DNA from: Aristolochia californica
Lineage: Eukaryota; Streptophyta; Magnoliopsida; Piperales; Aristolochiaceae
Assembly (NCBI GenBank): GCA_029961685.1
Contig: JARWKL010000005.1
Coordinates: 11,746,164 to 11,810,163, forward strand
Length of the DNA: 64,000 nt
Direction of reading: 5' to 3'
Shown: positions 11,679-22,611 of the stretch, piece after piece
Layout: every line of letters starts with the position of its first letter
Numbering within the stretch: position 1 is the first letter of the stretch
Notes under the pieces: model-generated
Told to the model about the DNA's origin: nothing
What the model saw: the letters and a program-made list of their open reading frames with translations, nothing else
Databases searched by the model: none
Position numbers and translations under genes: made by a program

Positions 11679-14600
11679 TCACCCCCCTCCTGAAGAAAGA
11701 GCTTGTCCTCAAGCTCGAAAGTGGGAAATAGAGTCTGGAAGGACTCGAGTGTCTCCCAAGAGGCTTCTATCAATTCCTTGTCAGTCCACCGAACCAACAC
11801 TTCCCAAGTGTTGTTAACTCGCCTGGCTTGAAGGATCTGAGCGGGCGTGGGCATGGACCTGCCATCTTTGAGAGGAGGCAGAGGGGTATGCAGCAGTGGT
11901 GAGTCTCCCTTGAACGGTTTGAGAAGGGAGACGTGGAAGACGTCATGGAGCTTGGCGTCTGGTGGTAGTTTCAAACGATACGCCACAGTGCCAATACGTT
12001 GCATGATCTGGAATGGCCCATAAAATTTTGGAGAGAGCTTATGGCGTTTGATGGCTGCAAGAGATAGTTGGCGGTATGGCTGAAGTTTGAGCCAAACAAA
12101 TTCTCCAGGTGCAAAGGAAAGGGGACGGTGTCCTTTGTCATAAGTATGCTTCATAGTTGCTTGTGAACGTTGTAACTGAAGGCGGACTTGAGCAAGCATT
12201 GCATCTCTGTCCAGCAAGGGCGACTTGGGGTGGCTCAATGCGTGCAAATGTGAATCCTCTAGTTCCCGGCATGACAAAGCGTCTGCTGCCCTGTTGAGAT
12301 AACCCGGTTTGTATTCCACTTGAAAATCGAATCTCATTAATTTGCTGAGCCAATGTTGTTGTGGGGATGTAGTAAGGCGCTGCTCCAATAAATATTTTAG
12401 GCTACAGTGGTCTGTCCTGATCACAAAAGGTCTGCCCCACAGATACGGCCGCCAATGCTGCACAACTTTGGCCAAACCGATAAGTTCCCTTTCATACGTG
12501 GCTAACTTGTGATGGTGAGGAGCGAGATGGCGGCTGAAATAGGCAATGGGGTGACCCTGTTGCTGCAAGACGGCACCAATCCCTCCCCCGGATGCATCAC
12601 ATTCTATGATGAAATTTTCGGCAAAGTTGGGCAATTGGATAACTGGTGCTGACGCTAATGCCTGTTTTAAGTTGTTAAATGAGGAGTCTGCCAACTGAGA
12701 CCACTGAAAGGCATGCTTCTTCAGTAAATTATGCAATGGTGCTGCCAGGTGACCGTAGTCTTTGATAAATTTTCTATAATACCCTGCGAGACCAAGGAAC
12801 CCTTTCAAAGCTGTAACGGTGTGAGGTGTGGGCCAATCCATCACCGATTGTATCTTGCTGAAATCTGGTTTCACCCCGGATGCTGAGATCACATGCCCCA
12901 AATAAGCTACTTCGGATGTGGCAAAGTCACATTTGGCACGATTGAGAAATAAATGGTGTGCTCGGAGAATGGTGAAAACCTGTCTCAATTGATGCAAGTG
13001 TGCTGCCCAAGTTTTGCTATAGACCAGGATATCGTCAAAAAAAACTAAAACATGCTTCCGTAAGAAAGGGCGAAATACCTGGTTCATAAGCGCTTGAAAG
13101 GTGGACGGGGCATTGGATAGCCCAAATGGCATCACCAAGAACTCGTAGTGACCATGGTGGGTGCGGAAGGCAGTTTTTTCGATATCCTCTGAATAAACCC
13201 GAATCTGATGGTAGCCAGATTTTAAGTCCAACTTTGTAAATAGTTGAGAGCCGTGTAGCTCATCCAATAATTCATCGACCACTGGAATTGGAAATTTATC
13301 TTTGATGGTGCGAGCATTGAGGTCACGGTAATCCACACAAAAGCGCCAAGATTTGTCTGATTTCTTTACGAGTAATACCGGGGATGAAAAAGGAGAACGA
13401 CTAGGCTGAATAATACCTTGGTGTAGCATTTGTTGACATTGTCGTTCTATCTCATCTTTTTGCACATGGGGATAGCGGTAGGGACGCACTACCACTGGTT
13501 CTGTGCCCATCTTCAAACGAATTCTGTGATCACACTCTCTTATAGGAGGAAGGTCGGCAGGTGCCTGAAATAAATCAGCATATTCGGCCAACAATGAAGC
13601 TAAGTTATCCCCTGTTGAAGGATCCACCGAAAGTGTGTGGAGGCTGCATGGCCTCTGGGCGCTATTGCCATGGAGGGTGATCGGATGGGTGTCCTGGTTA
13701 AAACTCATGGTCAGGGATTGGAAATCCCATAAGATCGGACCCAATCGCTGTAGCCATTTAATTCCCAAGACAAGGTCAAACCCAGCCAGCGGTATGACCA
13801 AAAAATCTGCTACAAAGGAGTGACCTTCAATAGTAAAGGGCACTGCTGAACCGAACCCCACTGTGGTGACCTTGTCACCGTTAGCCACTGAGACTGATAT
13901 TCCTGATTTCTGCTGTAGTGATAACCCCAACTGTTGTGCTGCCTGGCTGCTTATAAAATTATGTGTGCTGCCTGAGTCCACGAGTGCTAGCAGAATATGA
14001 TGGTTCATGGTGGCATGGACCTGCATGGTATTTGTGCTATGCAGTCCGGTCATGGCATGGAGGGAGATCTCTGGTGTTTCCTCCTCGGTTTGGTCCATAT
14101 CCTCTTGAAAGTCATCCTCTGAGGGGTCTTCTATTTCTACCCAAAATAGTCTTTTGCATAGATGGCCCTTGACGAATTTCTCATCACAATTGAAACATAG
14201 GCCCTGAGCCCTCCTCTGATCAATTTCTGCTTTTGTCAGACGTTTGATAAATCCTGGTGGGGGTGTAAAGGCTGGTGGTGATGGTTGGTTGGGAGGAGGC
14301 CTGGGGTGAGTGGGATAAGGGCCATGGGGCTGTGGGCGAGGTTGCCAAGGAGGACGTTTGTTTAAGGACTCACGGAAGAGGCGTTGTTTGGTGTCCAATG
14401 CTCTTGCCAAATTCATGGCGTGGGCTAGGGAGGTGGGGGCTTCCAATTCCACTTCTAGGCGAAGGGGTTCTACCAGGCCAGCCGTGAACAAATTGACATA
14501 AAGTTCAGGTCGGACCAAATGACTTGCACGAGCAAGTTTTTCTTGGAACAATTTCTGATATTGTTCTATAGTGCCAAGCTGTTTTAGATTGACCAAATCC

Positions 14601-15334
14601 CCAACTGGGTTGCTGCGAAGCGGAGGACCAAACCGTAGCATACAATTTTCTTTGAAAAATTCCCAATCATAGACCACAAATTCGTTTTTGAATTGATGAA
14701 ACCACATAAGCGCTTCATCGAGCATGTGGAAGGCGGCTAATTGAACCTTGCCTTCGGGCAGAGTTCCTTGATTGGAAAAGAAATGATCACACCTGTGCAA
14801 CCACATTAAAGGGTCGGAGGACCCATCATACGTTGGAAAATCAAGCTTTGTGTACCTTGGCACGGTAGGAGGGGCTGGATTGAGGCCCCCACGAGGTTGA
14901 GGTGTTTGGCGCAGGGGAGGAGGTGGAGGCGTTGGCAGAGGGTTGAGAGGATCTGCTGGACGTGATGAGGATGCCATCTGGACTGAAAGCTGGGTGAATC
15001 CTTCTTCCATGCGTGACAACAACATCTGGAATTTTCCCTCCAAGCCATCGATTTGAGATTGAAGACCAGCATGGTTTTCTTCCACAAAATTTTGAATTTC
15101 TGCAGGTGAAGAGGAATCACCAAGGGTGGTCCTGTCTGATACCACGTTGTTATGCTCTCTAGCCATGGATTGAGTCACCCGGCGATCTCCTCTAGCTTCC
15201 AGATTGAATGATGAGGAAGGGAAGGATTTGGGGTTCTTGGAACGCCCAATGGTGAAGGACGTGAGCCTTGAAAGGAGCTCCCACGTTAGGCCTCTTTTGA
15301 GAGAGAACCTGATCTCATTTAGACTAATGATCAA
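11630..15334 (-). CDS. Ty3/gypsy Gag-Pol lacking the integrase core
   Basis: A 1,234-codon frame. The first 62 codons lie in the 5' LTR and the last few in the 3' LTR, so the true start is uncertain; Met-57 is still in the LTR and Met-104 is internal. Gag spans about 63-380, with a CX2C...HX2C knuckle at 380-393. The aspartic protease motif DSGS is at 453-456. Reverse transcriptase spans about 600-800 with FFDD near 765-768, and RNase H starts with ECDAS near 911. RNase H ends in a YKPG...ADALS segment near 1008-1021, then at about residue 1041 (nt 12214) the frame jumps straight to the DRDAML...YDKGHR region that normally follows the integrase catalytic core. The zinc-binding and DDE parts are missing. 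The tail has a chromodomain-like segment at about 1165-1215. It cannot integrate alone but could supply Gag, protease and RT. Confidence 0.93.
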   Translation of the reverse strand: MIISLNEIRFSLKRGLTWELLSRLTSFTIGRSKNPKSFPSSSFNLEARGDRRVTQSMAREHNNVVSDRTTLGDSSSPAEIQNFVEENHAGLQSQIDGLEGKFQMLLSRMEEGFTQLSVQMASSSRPADPLNPLPTPPPPPLRQTPQPRGGLNPAPPTVPRYTKLDFPTYDGSSDPLMWLHRCDHFFSNQGTLPEGKVQLAAFHMLDEALMWFHQFKNEFVVYDWEFFKENCMLRFGPPLRSNPVGDLVNLKQLGTIEQYQKLFQEKLARASHLVRPELYVNLFTAGLVEPLRLEVELEAPTSLAHAMNLARALDTKQRLFRESLNKRPPWQPRPQPHGPYPTHPRPPPNQPSPPAFTPPPGFIKRLTKAEIDQRRAQGLCFNCDEKFVKGHLCKRLFWVEIEDPSEDDFQEDMDQTEEETPEISLHAMTGLHSTNTMQVHATMNHHILLALVDSGSTHNFISSQAAQQLGLSLQQKSGISVSVANGDKVTTVGFGSAVPFTIEGHSFVADFLVIPLAGFDLVLGIKWLQRLGPILWDFQSLTMSFNQDTHPITLHGNSAQRPCSLHTLSVDPSTGDNLASLLAEYADLFQAPADLPPIRECDHRIRLKMGTEPVVVRPYRYPHVQKDEIERQCQQMLHQGIIQPSRSPFSSPVLLVKKSDKSWRFCVDYRDLNARTIKDKFPIPVVDELLDELHGSQLFTKLDLKSGYHQIRVYSEDIEKTAFRTHHGHYEFLVMPFGLSNAPSTFQALMNQVFRPFLRKHVLVFFDDILVYSKTWAAHLHQLRQVFTILRAHHLFLNRAKCDFATSEVAYLGHVISASGVKPDFSKIQSVMDWPTPHTVTALKGFLGLAGYYRKFIKDYGHLAAPLHNLLKKHAFQWSQLADSSFNNLKQALASAPVIQLPNFAENFIIECDASGGGIGAVLQQQGHPIAYFSRHLAPHHHKLATYERELIGLAKVVQHWRPYLWGRPFVIRTDHCSLKYLLEQRLTTSPQQHWLSKLMRFDFQVEYKPGYLNRAADALSCRELEDSHLHALSHPKSPLLDRDAMLAQVRLQLQRSQATMKHTYDKGHRPLSFAPGEFVWLKLQPYRQLSLAAIKRHKLSPKFYGPFQIMQRIGTVAYRLKLPPDAKLHDVFHVSLLKPFKGDSPLLHTPLPPLKDGRSMPTPAQILQARRVNNTWEVLVRWTDKELIEASWETLESFQTLFPTFELEDKLFLQEGGDVMDSIASRVANRRRE

Positions 15335-15521
15335 TGCTTGTTTTCATTCCTTCACCTGACGCCCTAAATAGGTCAAGGAAAACATCAAAGGTTCTATAAT
15401 TACAATTAGACCCTTATGGAACTTCAAATTACAATTAAACCCCTAAGATACTGAAATACAAGTTTACTCCATCTATTCTCTTCTCCGGTTAGCCACTCTT
15501 GATGCTATGGAGTCCATAACA
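15148..15521 (-). repeat. 5' LTR of Ty3 element A
   Basis: 374 bp, near-identical to 11305-11678. On the minus strand it is followed after three bases by a TGGTATCAGA primer-binding site complementary to initiator Met-tRNA. Confidence 0.95.
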
Positions 15522-15526
15522 TTAAC

Positions 15527-17348
15527 ATCAAAATGAACAATGTAAAAAAAAACAACTACTTTTGGATTGGCTTAAATGAAATGAAGTCTAGAGATGTTTG
15601 CTCAGTTGATGAGTTAGATTGAAATGTAAAACTGGAAGGAAATGCAGGAAAAAGGCAAACCAATTTTGCAGAAGAGGAATGGCCTAGGTGTAGATATCAC
15701 CGTAAAGTTGAGACTGTTGAATGTAGAGCTAGTTAAACATCTTGTAAGTGGCTCTCCAAACTATAATCCGTCTCTTTCACATGCGGAAACAATCGTTCTC
15801 CTCGTTGTGAGATCCTGAAACACATAGTGAGAAGGGTTAAAAGTGACAAAACAACTCATAAATTTAGTGAGTTAACTAACTTATAACAAATTAAGGGAAA
15901 ATTTAGGAACAAACAACACATACTAAGGTGACATGAATGAAGATGGAACTAGAGTACTCATTCCTTGAACCAATGAAATGGATCCATCACCTAAGGTGAC
16001 ATGTTTAATAGTAGAAAGCTCTTTTAAGTCAGAAAATTAAGATAATGTACCAGACAAAAATGGGTAGTAGCTCTTGTGTCAAGAACCCAAATGGACGAAG
16101 GATGCACACGAAGAGCTGGTGTGCCTGAACTAGCCTGAGTGGCTATAGGAATGTAAGACTGAGCCATAGATGTTGAAGAAGAAGCATCAGTCAATTGTGC
16201 CATAATTTGTACTAGTTGTTATATTTCATTAGATGCCCCATGTATAACATTCACTATAGGTCCAATAGATGCTTTTGTGCTATCATGAACAAGAAAATTT
16301 GCCCATGTAGGCTTACCGAATTTAGTCTTACACTTGTAAGAAAAATGGTTGGAGTCGCCACAATGAATACATTTTCTGTGAGGTCTAACATCACCCTTTC
16401 CTCCTTTGACTTGGCTATCTCTTTGTCTGCCTCTAGCACTTCCATCTCGACTTCTAGCGGATTCAGATTTACCCAAAGCATTGAGTGCAGACATAGTACC
16501 ATTGGTCACATCTTTGCTTCCCTGGGTTATAATAGCAAACTTTGCGTGTAAGTATTTTCTTAAGCAATGGATAAAGATTGTATTTCCTCTTGGGCTAATA
16601 GTTGTGCCTAAATTGCATCAACTAGGACATAATCTAACTATCTTCAACTTCCCAGTCATCATCTAGAGGGACAAGAGGATCCTCCCTAATGAACTTTGAC
16701 TTCCTTTACACTTTTAGATATATGTGAATTGATTTTGATCTACGGAGATAGTTTTTACATTCAATATCTCAAATGTAATCAAAATCAGATATTTTCCCTC
16801 TGAATTTCCATATTTTCTTATTGGGGTGATGATTTCACCATAAACAACCATAAAAATAACAATAGAATAATACTCACTTCGACCCTAATTTGGCTTTACA
16901 CCACAATTGCACAAGTCCCAATCGTGGGCCTCAGTACAAAACAAGAGGGTAGGGTAAACAAACTCAATGTGTGCCGTTCACCAAGATATTGAGTAATCAA
17001 TCTATGCAATTAAATAACATAAGTCACAAATCCAACAAATTGGGGCTGGTATCAGTCTTTTCTGGATGATGTAGGCTGGGCGATAGTAATAGGGGTATGC
17101 CCAACTCAAAAATAAGTAGATTCAAGTTGATGAACCCTCATGAGGCAGTAATCAGTCTCATAACTACTCAATCTATAGTAGAGGCCATCAACCCTAAGGT
17201 TATGGTAGTAAGAGAAAACTAAAGTTTAGATTTTTGCCAACAATCAAACCCAAATCTCGAGGAATCCCACCTAGGAATTCACATTCTTCAATGGAGAGAA
17301 CTGGCGAAGAGTAGAGGCCTCCAACTAAGATTTACTACTCTGATACCA
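15527..17348 (-). pseudogene. Copia gag, protease and pre-integrase remnant (element B)
   Basis: The minus-strand upstream half of element B. The clearest part is a zinc knuckle at about 16338-16380 (CIHCGDSNHFSYKC) followed by KFGKPTWANF. A protease remnant near 16085-16110 reads WVLD with the catalytic Ser-Gly changed to Thr-Arg, so it is inactive. A CVFQDL-like pre-integrase segment lies near 15800. Many stops and frameshifts occur. The leader between gag and the 5' LTR (about 16700-17348) has no clear coding. Confidence 0.75.
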
Positions 17349-17660
17349 TGAAAAATTATACAATTGAAGAATTTAGATAGGAGAATTGAGAAGGGGAAGA
17401 AGGAGAGAGAGATGAGAGAAGAGAGAGTTATGGAAAGACTCTTGTTGGGGGTGTCAAGCTCGTTACCCATCCTCTTTAATAACTTAAGTTAAAATTACAG
17501 CTCGTGGTTATACACTTAAATTCATTTAACTCTTTATATCTTCAACTATACATATCCAAATAACATGAAACTTGAAGTAGAGATAGATATAAACATGCAG
17601 AACAATATAAAACCTACTATAGAGATCACATCTTATGTAAAAAGACAAAACTACCTTTCA
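17349..17660 (-). repeat. 5' LTR of copia element B
   Basis: 312 bp, plus-strand ends TGAAAAATTATACA and CTACCTTTCA. Adjacent on the left, TCTGATACCA is the complement of the TGGTATCAGA primer-binding site. Confidence 0.8.
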
Positions 17661-17879
17661 ACTATTTTTCTAATAGTAACCTTTTAATACAATCAATGGT
17701 GAGATGTCAAGCCAAGAAAACTTAATGTGAGCCACTCAGTGGAACATAGATTTCTAACAGAATAGAAACAAGGTATTGATAGTCTGATAAGGTTGTGCAT
17801 TGTCTCGGTGGGAGGAGAATATGGTTTTGACTCTTTGCATGGTTAGCCTACATTTTATAATTCATAGATGTTGTCCTGA
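17661..17879. other. Non-coding spacer
   Basis: Nothing recognised between the copia LTR and the AT-rich tandem array. Confidence 0.5.
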
Positions 17880-18605
17880 AATGTGTACCAATAAATAAAA
17901 TATTTCAAAACTAAAGTAATTTTTTTATAAAATATCTTAAATTTGTAATAAAATGTTTTAAATAGATTAGAAGAAGATTTTTTGAATTAATTAATATACG
18001 AATTTTATATTTTATTATAGTAAACAGATGGTAATGAAATGTCTACAAATAAATTAGATTTTTGAAATCTAAAAATAATTATTAATAAATATTTTTTAAA
18101 ATAAGAAATATCTTAAATCGATAATGAAAGGTTTTAAAAAGATTAGAAGATGATTATTTAATTAGTTAATATATAAATATTATATTTTATTAAAATAAAT
18201 AGAAGCTAATAAAATGAGTATCGATAAATAAGATTTTTAAAATATAATATTTTTTTAAATTTGAAAATATCTTAAATCGACAATTAAAGGAGTTATATAG
18301 ATTAAAAACACGATTTTTAATTAATTAATATAAAATTTTTTTTAATGAAAATAATAAAGAATGTAATGAAACATGTATCGGTAAATAAGATTTTTTAAAA
18401 AAAATATTTTTTTATAAAATATTCAAAAAAAAAAATCTTAAATTGATAATGAAATGTGCACCAACTAATAAGATTTTTTAAATAATTAAAATATAATTTT
18501 TTTATTTTTTAATAAAAGAAGGTAATGAAACGCGTACAATCAAATAAGATTTTTAAAAACTAAAATAAATTTAAATTATAAAAAACTTAAATATAAAATG
18601 AAAGG
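17880..18605. repeat. Degenerate AT-rich tandem array, period about 155-171 bp
   Basis: Successive units carry a (C/G)TA(T/C)CGATAAATAAGATTTTTAAA-like segment, then ATATCTTAAATCGATAATGAAAGG, AGATTAGAAGATGATT, TTAATTAGTTAATAT and GGTAATGAAA. Unit starts are near 17886, 18041, 18212, 18376, 18459 and 18525, so the last units are internally shortened. Units have diverged strongly. No ORF. It resembles a small decayed satellite or minisatellite. Confidence 0.7.
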
Positions 18606-19158
18606 AAAACGACAGAAAAAAGTCATGCTGACATGGTAGCATACATGATGCTGACGTTGTAATTGATGATGCGTCAGATGATGTGGCACATGCTCTCTTC
18701 AGATGGTGACATGGTAAAATGATGTGGTGCCATGTTGGAGGTCAGAATTGACGTGTCGCATTGGACTTTCAAAGTGGCAATTGATTGGTCAAAGTTGGTT
18801 ATATTTAAATGTAAGTTTGTGAGTTCGTTATTTTCATTTTTTTTAAATACTTAGTTTAGTAAAATTCTCGTAATAGTAATGTCTTTTAAGGTTAAGATGT
18901 AAAACTTCTAATAGAACTTTTTTGGAGCAATGCTCAGGGTCTCCTCTTTCAGTTTGGCTTACTTATCTACATCGGTTGCATATCTTCTGCATTGTCAACT
19001 CTAAAAAAATTTGTCAACCCCCAAAAATTCTCTTGAGGTCATAGTTGGTCAAAGTATTTTTTTAAGTTGTTTCTGTTCTACCGTTATAGACTCCTTATTA
19101 CTATGGTACTTTTATCTTCCTTTCATTCGCCCATAACCCTATTACTCAATTACCTTTA
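18606..19158. other. Spacer with clustered GATGTGGCA-like motifs
   Basis: At 18625-18790 short motifs of the form TGATGTGGCA, GATGTGGTGCC, TGACATGGTA and TGACGTGTCGCA recur at close spacing, giving a more GC-rich island inside AT-rich DNA. It could be a transposon terminus or a MITE. No inverted-repeat pair was verified. Confidence 0.35.
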
Positions 19159-19163
19159 TCTTA

Positions 19164-19545
19164 TATAGAATTTAGGATCTCATGAAAGGAACTTTAGATC
19201 AATGAGGAAGAAGAAGAAGAAGAGAGAAGGAGAGGAGAAGAAGAAGGATGTGGAAGGAGAGAGTTTGGATTAAGGGAGAAGAGGTTTGCATCATAGAGAA
19301 AATGAGGGTTGGACGAATTTGTGGAAAGAGAGGAGAGTGCTACAATGCTCTACCTCTTAGCCAATGCCTTTATTTATAGCCTTTACAATGCCCTTAGTGC
19401 TACAACTTGATGAAATAAAAGTCATAAAAAGAACACATATTTACACATCTATGCCATCTTTAAGTGAAGTATCATATTTCACACATATGCAACTCCTTTG
19501 ACGTGTGAGTTTTTTGCCTTGAGCTCGTGGGCTTATCTTCCAACA
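19164..19545 (-). repeat. 3' LTR of copia C1
   Basis: 382 bp, matches 23486-23859 with small indels. It contains a minus-strand TATA-box-like TATAAATAAAGG at about 19366-19378 and a GAAGAAGAAGAAG tract near its left end. Confidence 0.9.
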
Positions 19546-20760
19546 CTCCCCCTCAAGCTAGAGGAGAAAGACATCATAAATACCCAACTTTCCACATATA
19601 AACGATATGATTTTAGATGTAACAGGTTTAGTGAGAATATCAGCTACTTGCTCTTGAGATGACACATGTTTGAGAGAGATTATTCCTGCTTGAAACTTCT
19701 CCCGTATAAAATGACAATCCACCTCAATATGTTTAGTTATTTCATGAAAAACTGGATTTGAAGTAATATGAATGGCTACTTGATTATCACAATGCAGACC
19801 CTTGGACCCTTTTTTATAAAAACCTAATTCGGTAAGAAGGGTCCTAACCCATTAGAGTTCACTAACGGTATGGGCCATAGCTCTGTATTCTGCTTCGGTA
19901 CTAGATCTTGCAACCACATTTTGCTTCGTACTTTTCCATGTAACCAAGTTTCCTCCAACCAGAGTACAATATCCTGATGTAGATTTTCTATCATCAGTTG
20001 ATCCAGCCCAATCTGTATCTGAGAAGCCTTCTATGTTGCAGTGCCCATATTTTTATACATCAATCATCTTCCTAGAGCTCCTTTTAGGTATCGTAATATT
20101 CTCTTTAAAGCCTGCCAGTGGGTAATTTGTGGTTTGTGCATGAATTGGCTCACCATACTTACAACATATGATATGTCTGGCCTAGTTACCGTGAAATAAA
20201 TTAGTTTTCCCATGAGTCTTTGATATTTGCCAATATCAATATCTTCTTCATTTGTGGCACATAATTTTACATTTTTATCCATAGGTGTGTCGACTGGTCG
20301 ACAACCCTTCATTCATGTTTCTTCAAAGAGATTCAAGACATATTTCCTCTGAGACAATATTATCCCATGTTTGGATTGAAGAAATTCTATACCCAAAAAA
20401 TATTTAAGCATACCAAGATTTTTAGTCTTGAATTCCTGACATATCATCTTCTTCACCTCTTGTATGCTCAGAGCATCATCACCTGTTAAGATAATATCAT
20501 CAACATATATGGTCAATAATATTTTCCCTTTGACGGTATCTTTATAATATGTGGAATGATCAACCGACCACCGATGAAAACCAAACCGTAGAAGTGTTTG
20601 ACAAAATTTATCAAACCAAGCCCGAGGGGACTGCTTAAGCCCATATAAAGATTTTTTTAATCGGCATACTGCCTCCCCCTCAACCACATAACCAGGTGGT
20701 TGAACCATATAAATTTCCTCACTTATATCACAATTTAAAAAAACATTTTTAACATCCAAT
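19546..20760 (-). pseudogene. Copia reverse transcriptase and RNase H, broken
   Basis: Minus-strand frames at 20313-20759 and 20064-20312 encode most of the RT: MDVKNVFLN, SLYGLKQSPRAWF, the catalytic YVDDIILTGDD near 20500, and GMLKYFLGIEF. RNase H follows, with SDTDWAGSTD-like and STSG(Y/F) equivalents near 19990 and TK(Y/H)IEVDCHF near 19710. A stop separates the two larger frames at 20312 and more occur downstream. The RT N-terminal part is missing because of the deletion at about 20765. Confidence 0.88.
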
Positions 20761-21583
20761 TGATAGACGGGCCATGATTATTAGATCTAAGGATTTGAAT
20801 TTTCTTCCCAAATTGTGCCAAGACCATAGCATGAAAATTTTTAAACAAAGGAAGAATTTCTGAACACTCTTTAAATAAATATAACCAAGTTACTCGAGTA
20901 AAATCATCATAAAAAATGACAAAATATTTAACTTGGGGAAATATTTGAGACACATAAAGGTCCCCATACATCATAATGTATTAGCTCAAAAGGTGCAATT
21001 TTTGTAGTTGTAAGACGAGGAGAATATGTACTCCTTATATGTTTACATAATTGACAAATCTCACAACTGAAAGTAGAAAGTTCTTTTAAGGATGGATGCA
21101 AAGAACAAAGTGAAGGGGTAGACGGATGACCAAGCCGGTTGTGCCAAAGTTGGGCCATGGATGTAGTGGATGATAATGCAGCTAATGGTGGAACAGTGAA
21201 GTAGTACAAGCGCCCCTTTTCATGGCCGCCACCAATCACCTGCTTCGTAGTGAGATCCTGAAATACACAAGAAGACGGTGAGAAGGTGATAAAGCAATTT
21301 AATTGCTTGGTTAATTGACTAACCGAGAGCAAATTTAAAGGAAATTGAGGGACAAACAAAACATTTTGAAAGGGAATAGATGAGTTAAGAGAGGAGGAAC
21401 CTTTGCCAAGGACCTTGGTTTGGGCACCATTAGCAATAGTAACAAATTTCTGAGGACGACAAAGAGATAAGGACTACAACAAGTGTTTGCTACCTGATAG
21501 ATGTTCGAAGGCCCCGAAGTCGATGATCCAAGAGGAAGAGGAAGAAGAGGAAGAAAGCATACCTGAGGCAATAGTAGTAGCAA
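20735..21583 (-). pseudogene. Copia GAG-pre-integrase and integrase N-terminal half, joined to RT by deletion
   Basis: The minus strand reads FVPQFPLNLLSVSQL, a CVFQDLTT segment, LWHNRLGHPS, CEICQLCKH (zinc-binding His and Cys) and HYDVWGPL (first catalytic Asp), continuing to ILRSNNHG (second Asp region, Asp changed to Asn). At about 20770 it passes directly into QLDVKN of the reverse transcriptase, so the integrase Glu region, the linker and the RT start are deleted. The gene is non-functional. Confidence 0.88.
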
Positions 21584-22600
21584 CAGTAGATGATGGGGGA
21601 GTAGAGGATTCCATGAAGGACTTCATTTTCTGAAATGCAACATAGTCTTCAGTAGTAAGACTCACATTTCTGGAAGATGATTCAGCCTTATCTTCATGTT
21701 TCTCAAAGCTAACAGAGACTGGGTTAGCCGTTGCCCAATCAGGCTTGCCATGAAGTTTCCAGCATGTTGCCACAAGGTGGTTCTGAGCACCACAGTAAGT
21801 GCAAAGTCGAGGCTCAGTATGGGAATTATTCGGACCCATTCGACCCCCTCTATTTTCAGCTCCTCTCATAGTTCTACCTGCTCTCATAATTCTGCCCCGT
21901 CCTCAGTATGATGAAGATGTACCCCGATTGTCGGAGAACATCGTCGATGGGGCATCAATAGGGAAGGAGGGGATGGATCAGGTATCCGAAGTAATGTAGC
22001 ACTAATGTGACGGAAGGATGGAAGAGCGGAAGAACTTAGAAGCTGAGTTTTTGCAACCTCAAGGTAAGGTTTAATATTCGATAAGCAAATGGTTGTTGCC
22101 AAGGCTTCTCATTATCGTTCTTGAATGGAAATATCAGTGGAGTATGGCTGAGCTATTCTCCATTCTTGGAGAAGGCCCCAAAATCGGGCAAAAAAATCGT
22201 GAATATTATCTCCATGTTTAGTATGCAGCATATTATGTAAGACATCATATACTTTTTGTAATGAAGTAGTACTTGAGTAAAGCTTAGCACAAGTTTCCCA
22301 TATGTCCTTGGCGGTTTCCAAGTGGACCACATTGTTGGCCACATGCTCTTCCATGCTATTGACGAGCCAACTTATCACCATGTTATCATTTTTAACCCAC
22401 TTGTGGTAGGTCTCATCTTCTTCATCAATCGGATGAGGAAATTTAATAACGTGGCTTAAGAGGTCACGAGTAATAAGAACCCTCCGGACCGATTGTGACC
22501 AGCTCATGTAATTGGAGAGACCTCTTAGTGGAATCGTAGTAATACAGAGTGTATCACTCTTATTACTGTTGTGTCCACTCTCCATGATGAGGCAAGTCAA
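21474..22600 (-). pseudogene. Copia Gag and protease, broken
   Basis: Frame 22112-22600 encodes 162 aa of Gag (UBN2/retrotran type) from a Met at 22600, with the motif NNVVHLETAKDIWETCAKLY. It ends at a stop and continues at 21884-22102 and 21474-21887. The last frame has a zinc knuckle CTYCGAQNHLVATC at about 21755-21796 and the protease segment SSWIIDFGAFEHLSG, where the DSGA catalytic triad reads DFGA. The same Gag domain is recognisable at 54260-54650, 52600-52870 and 58470-58700. Confidence 0.88.
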
Positions 22601-22611
22601 ATGTTGAGGTC

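Larger units (their letters stand above)
11305..15521 (-). mobile_element. Young Ty3/gypsy chromovirus-like element A, integrase core deleted
   Basis: A complete LTR-to-LTR unit on the minus strand with 374-bp LTRs, 5-bp target duplication, minus-strand primer-binding site (TGGTATCAGA at about 15135-15144) and polypurine tract (AGGAGGGGGG at 11680-11690). The two LTRs differ at only about two positions, so it inserted recently. It carries one long ORF for gag, protease, reverse transcriptase, RNase H and a chromodomain-like tail. At 4.2 kb it is shorter than usual for the class, because about 1 kb of integrase has been removed. Confidence 0.95.
7873..17660 (-). mobile_element. Old copia element B, with nested insertions
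   Basis: Two related LTRs in the same orientation bound this region: 7873-8180 (3' LTR) and 17349-17660 (5' LTR). A TGGTATCAGAG primer-binding site lies on the minus strand next to the 5' LTR. Internal minus-strand remnants run gag, protease, integrase and RNase H in the expected order, all frameshifted. The reverse transcriptase stretch is missing, and a plus-strand copia fragment (8695-10625) sits where it should be. A young Ty3 element (11305-15521) interrupts the integrase region. No target duplication was found at the outer ends. Confidence 0.85.
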
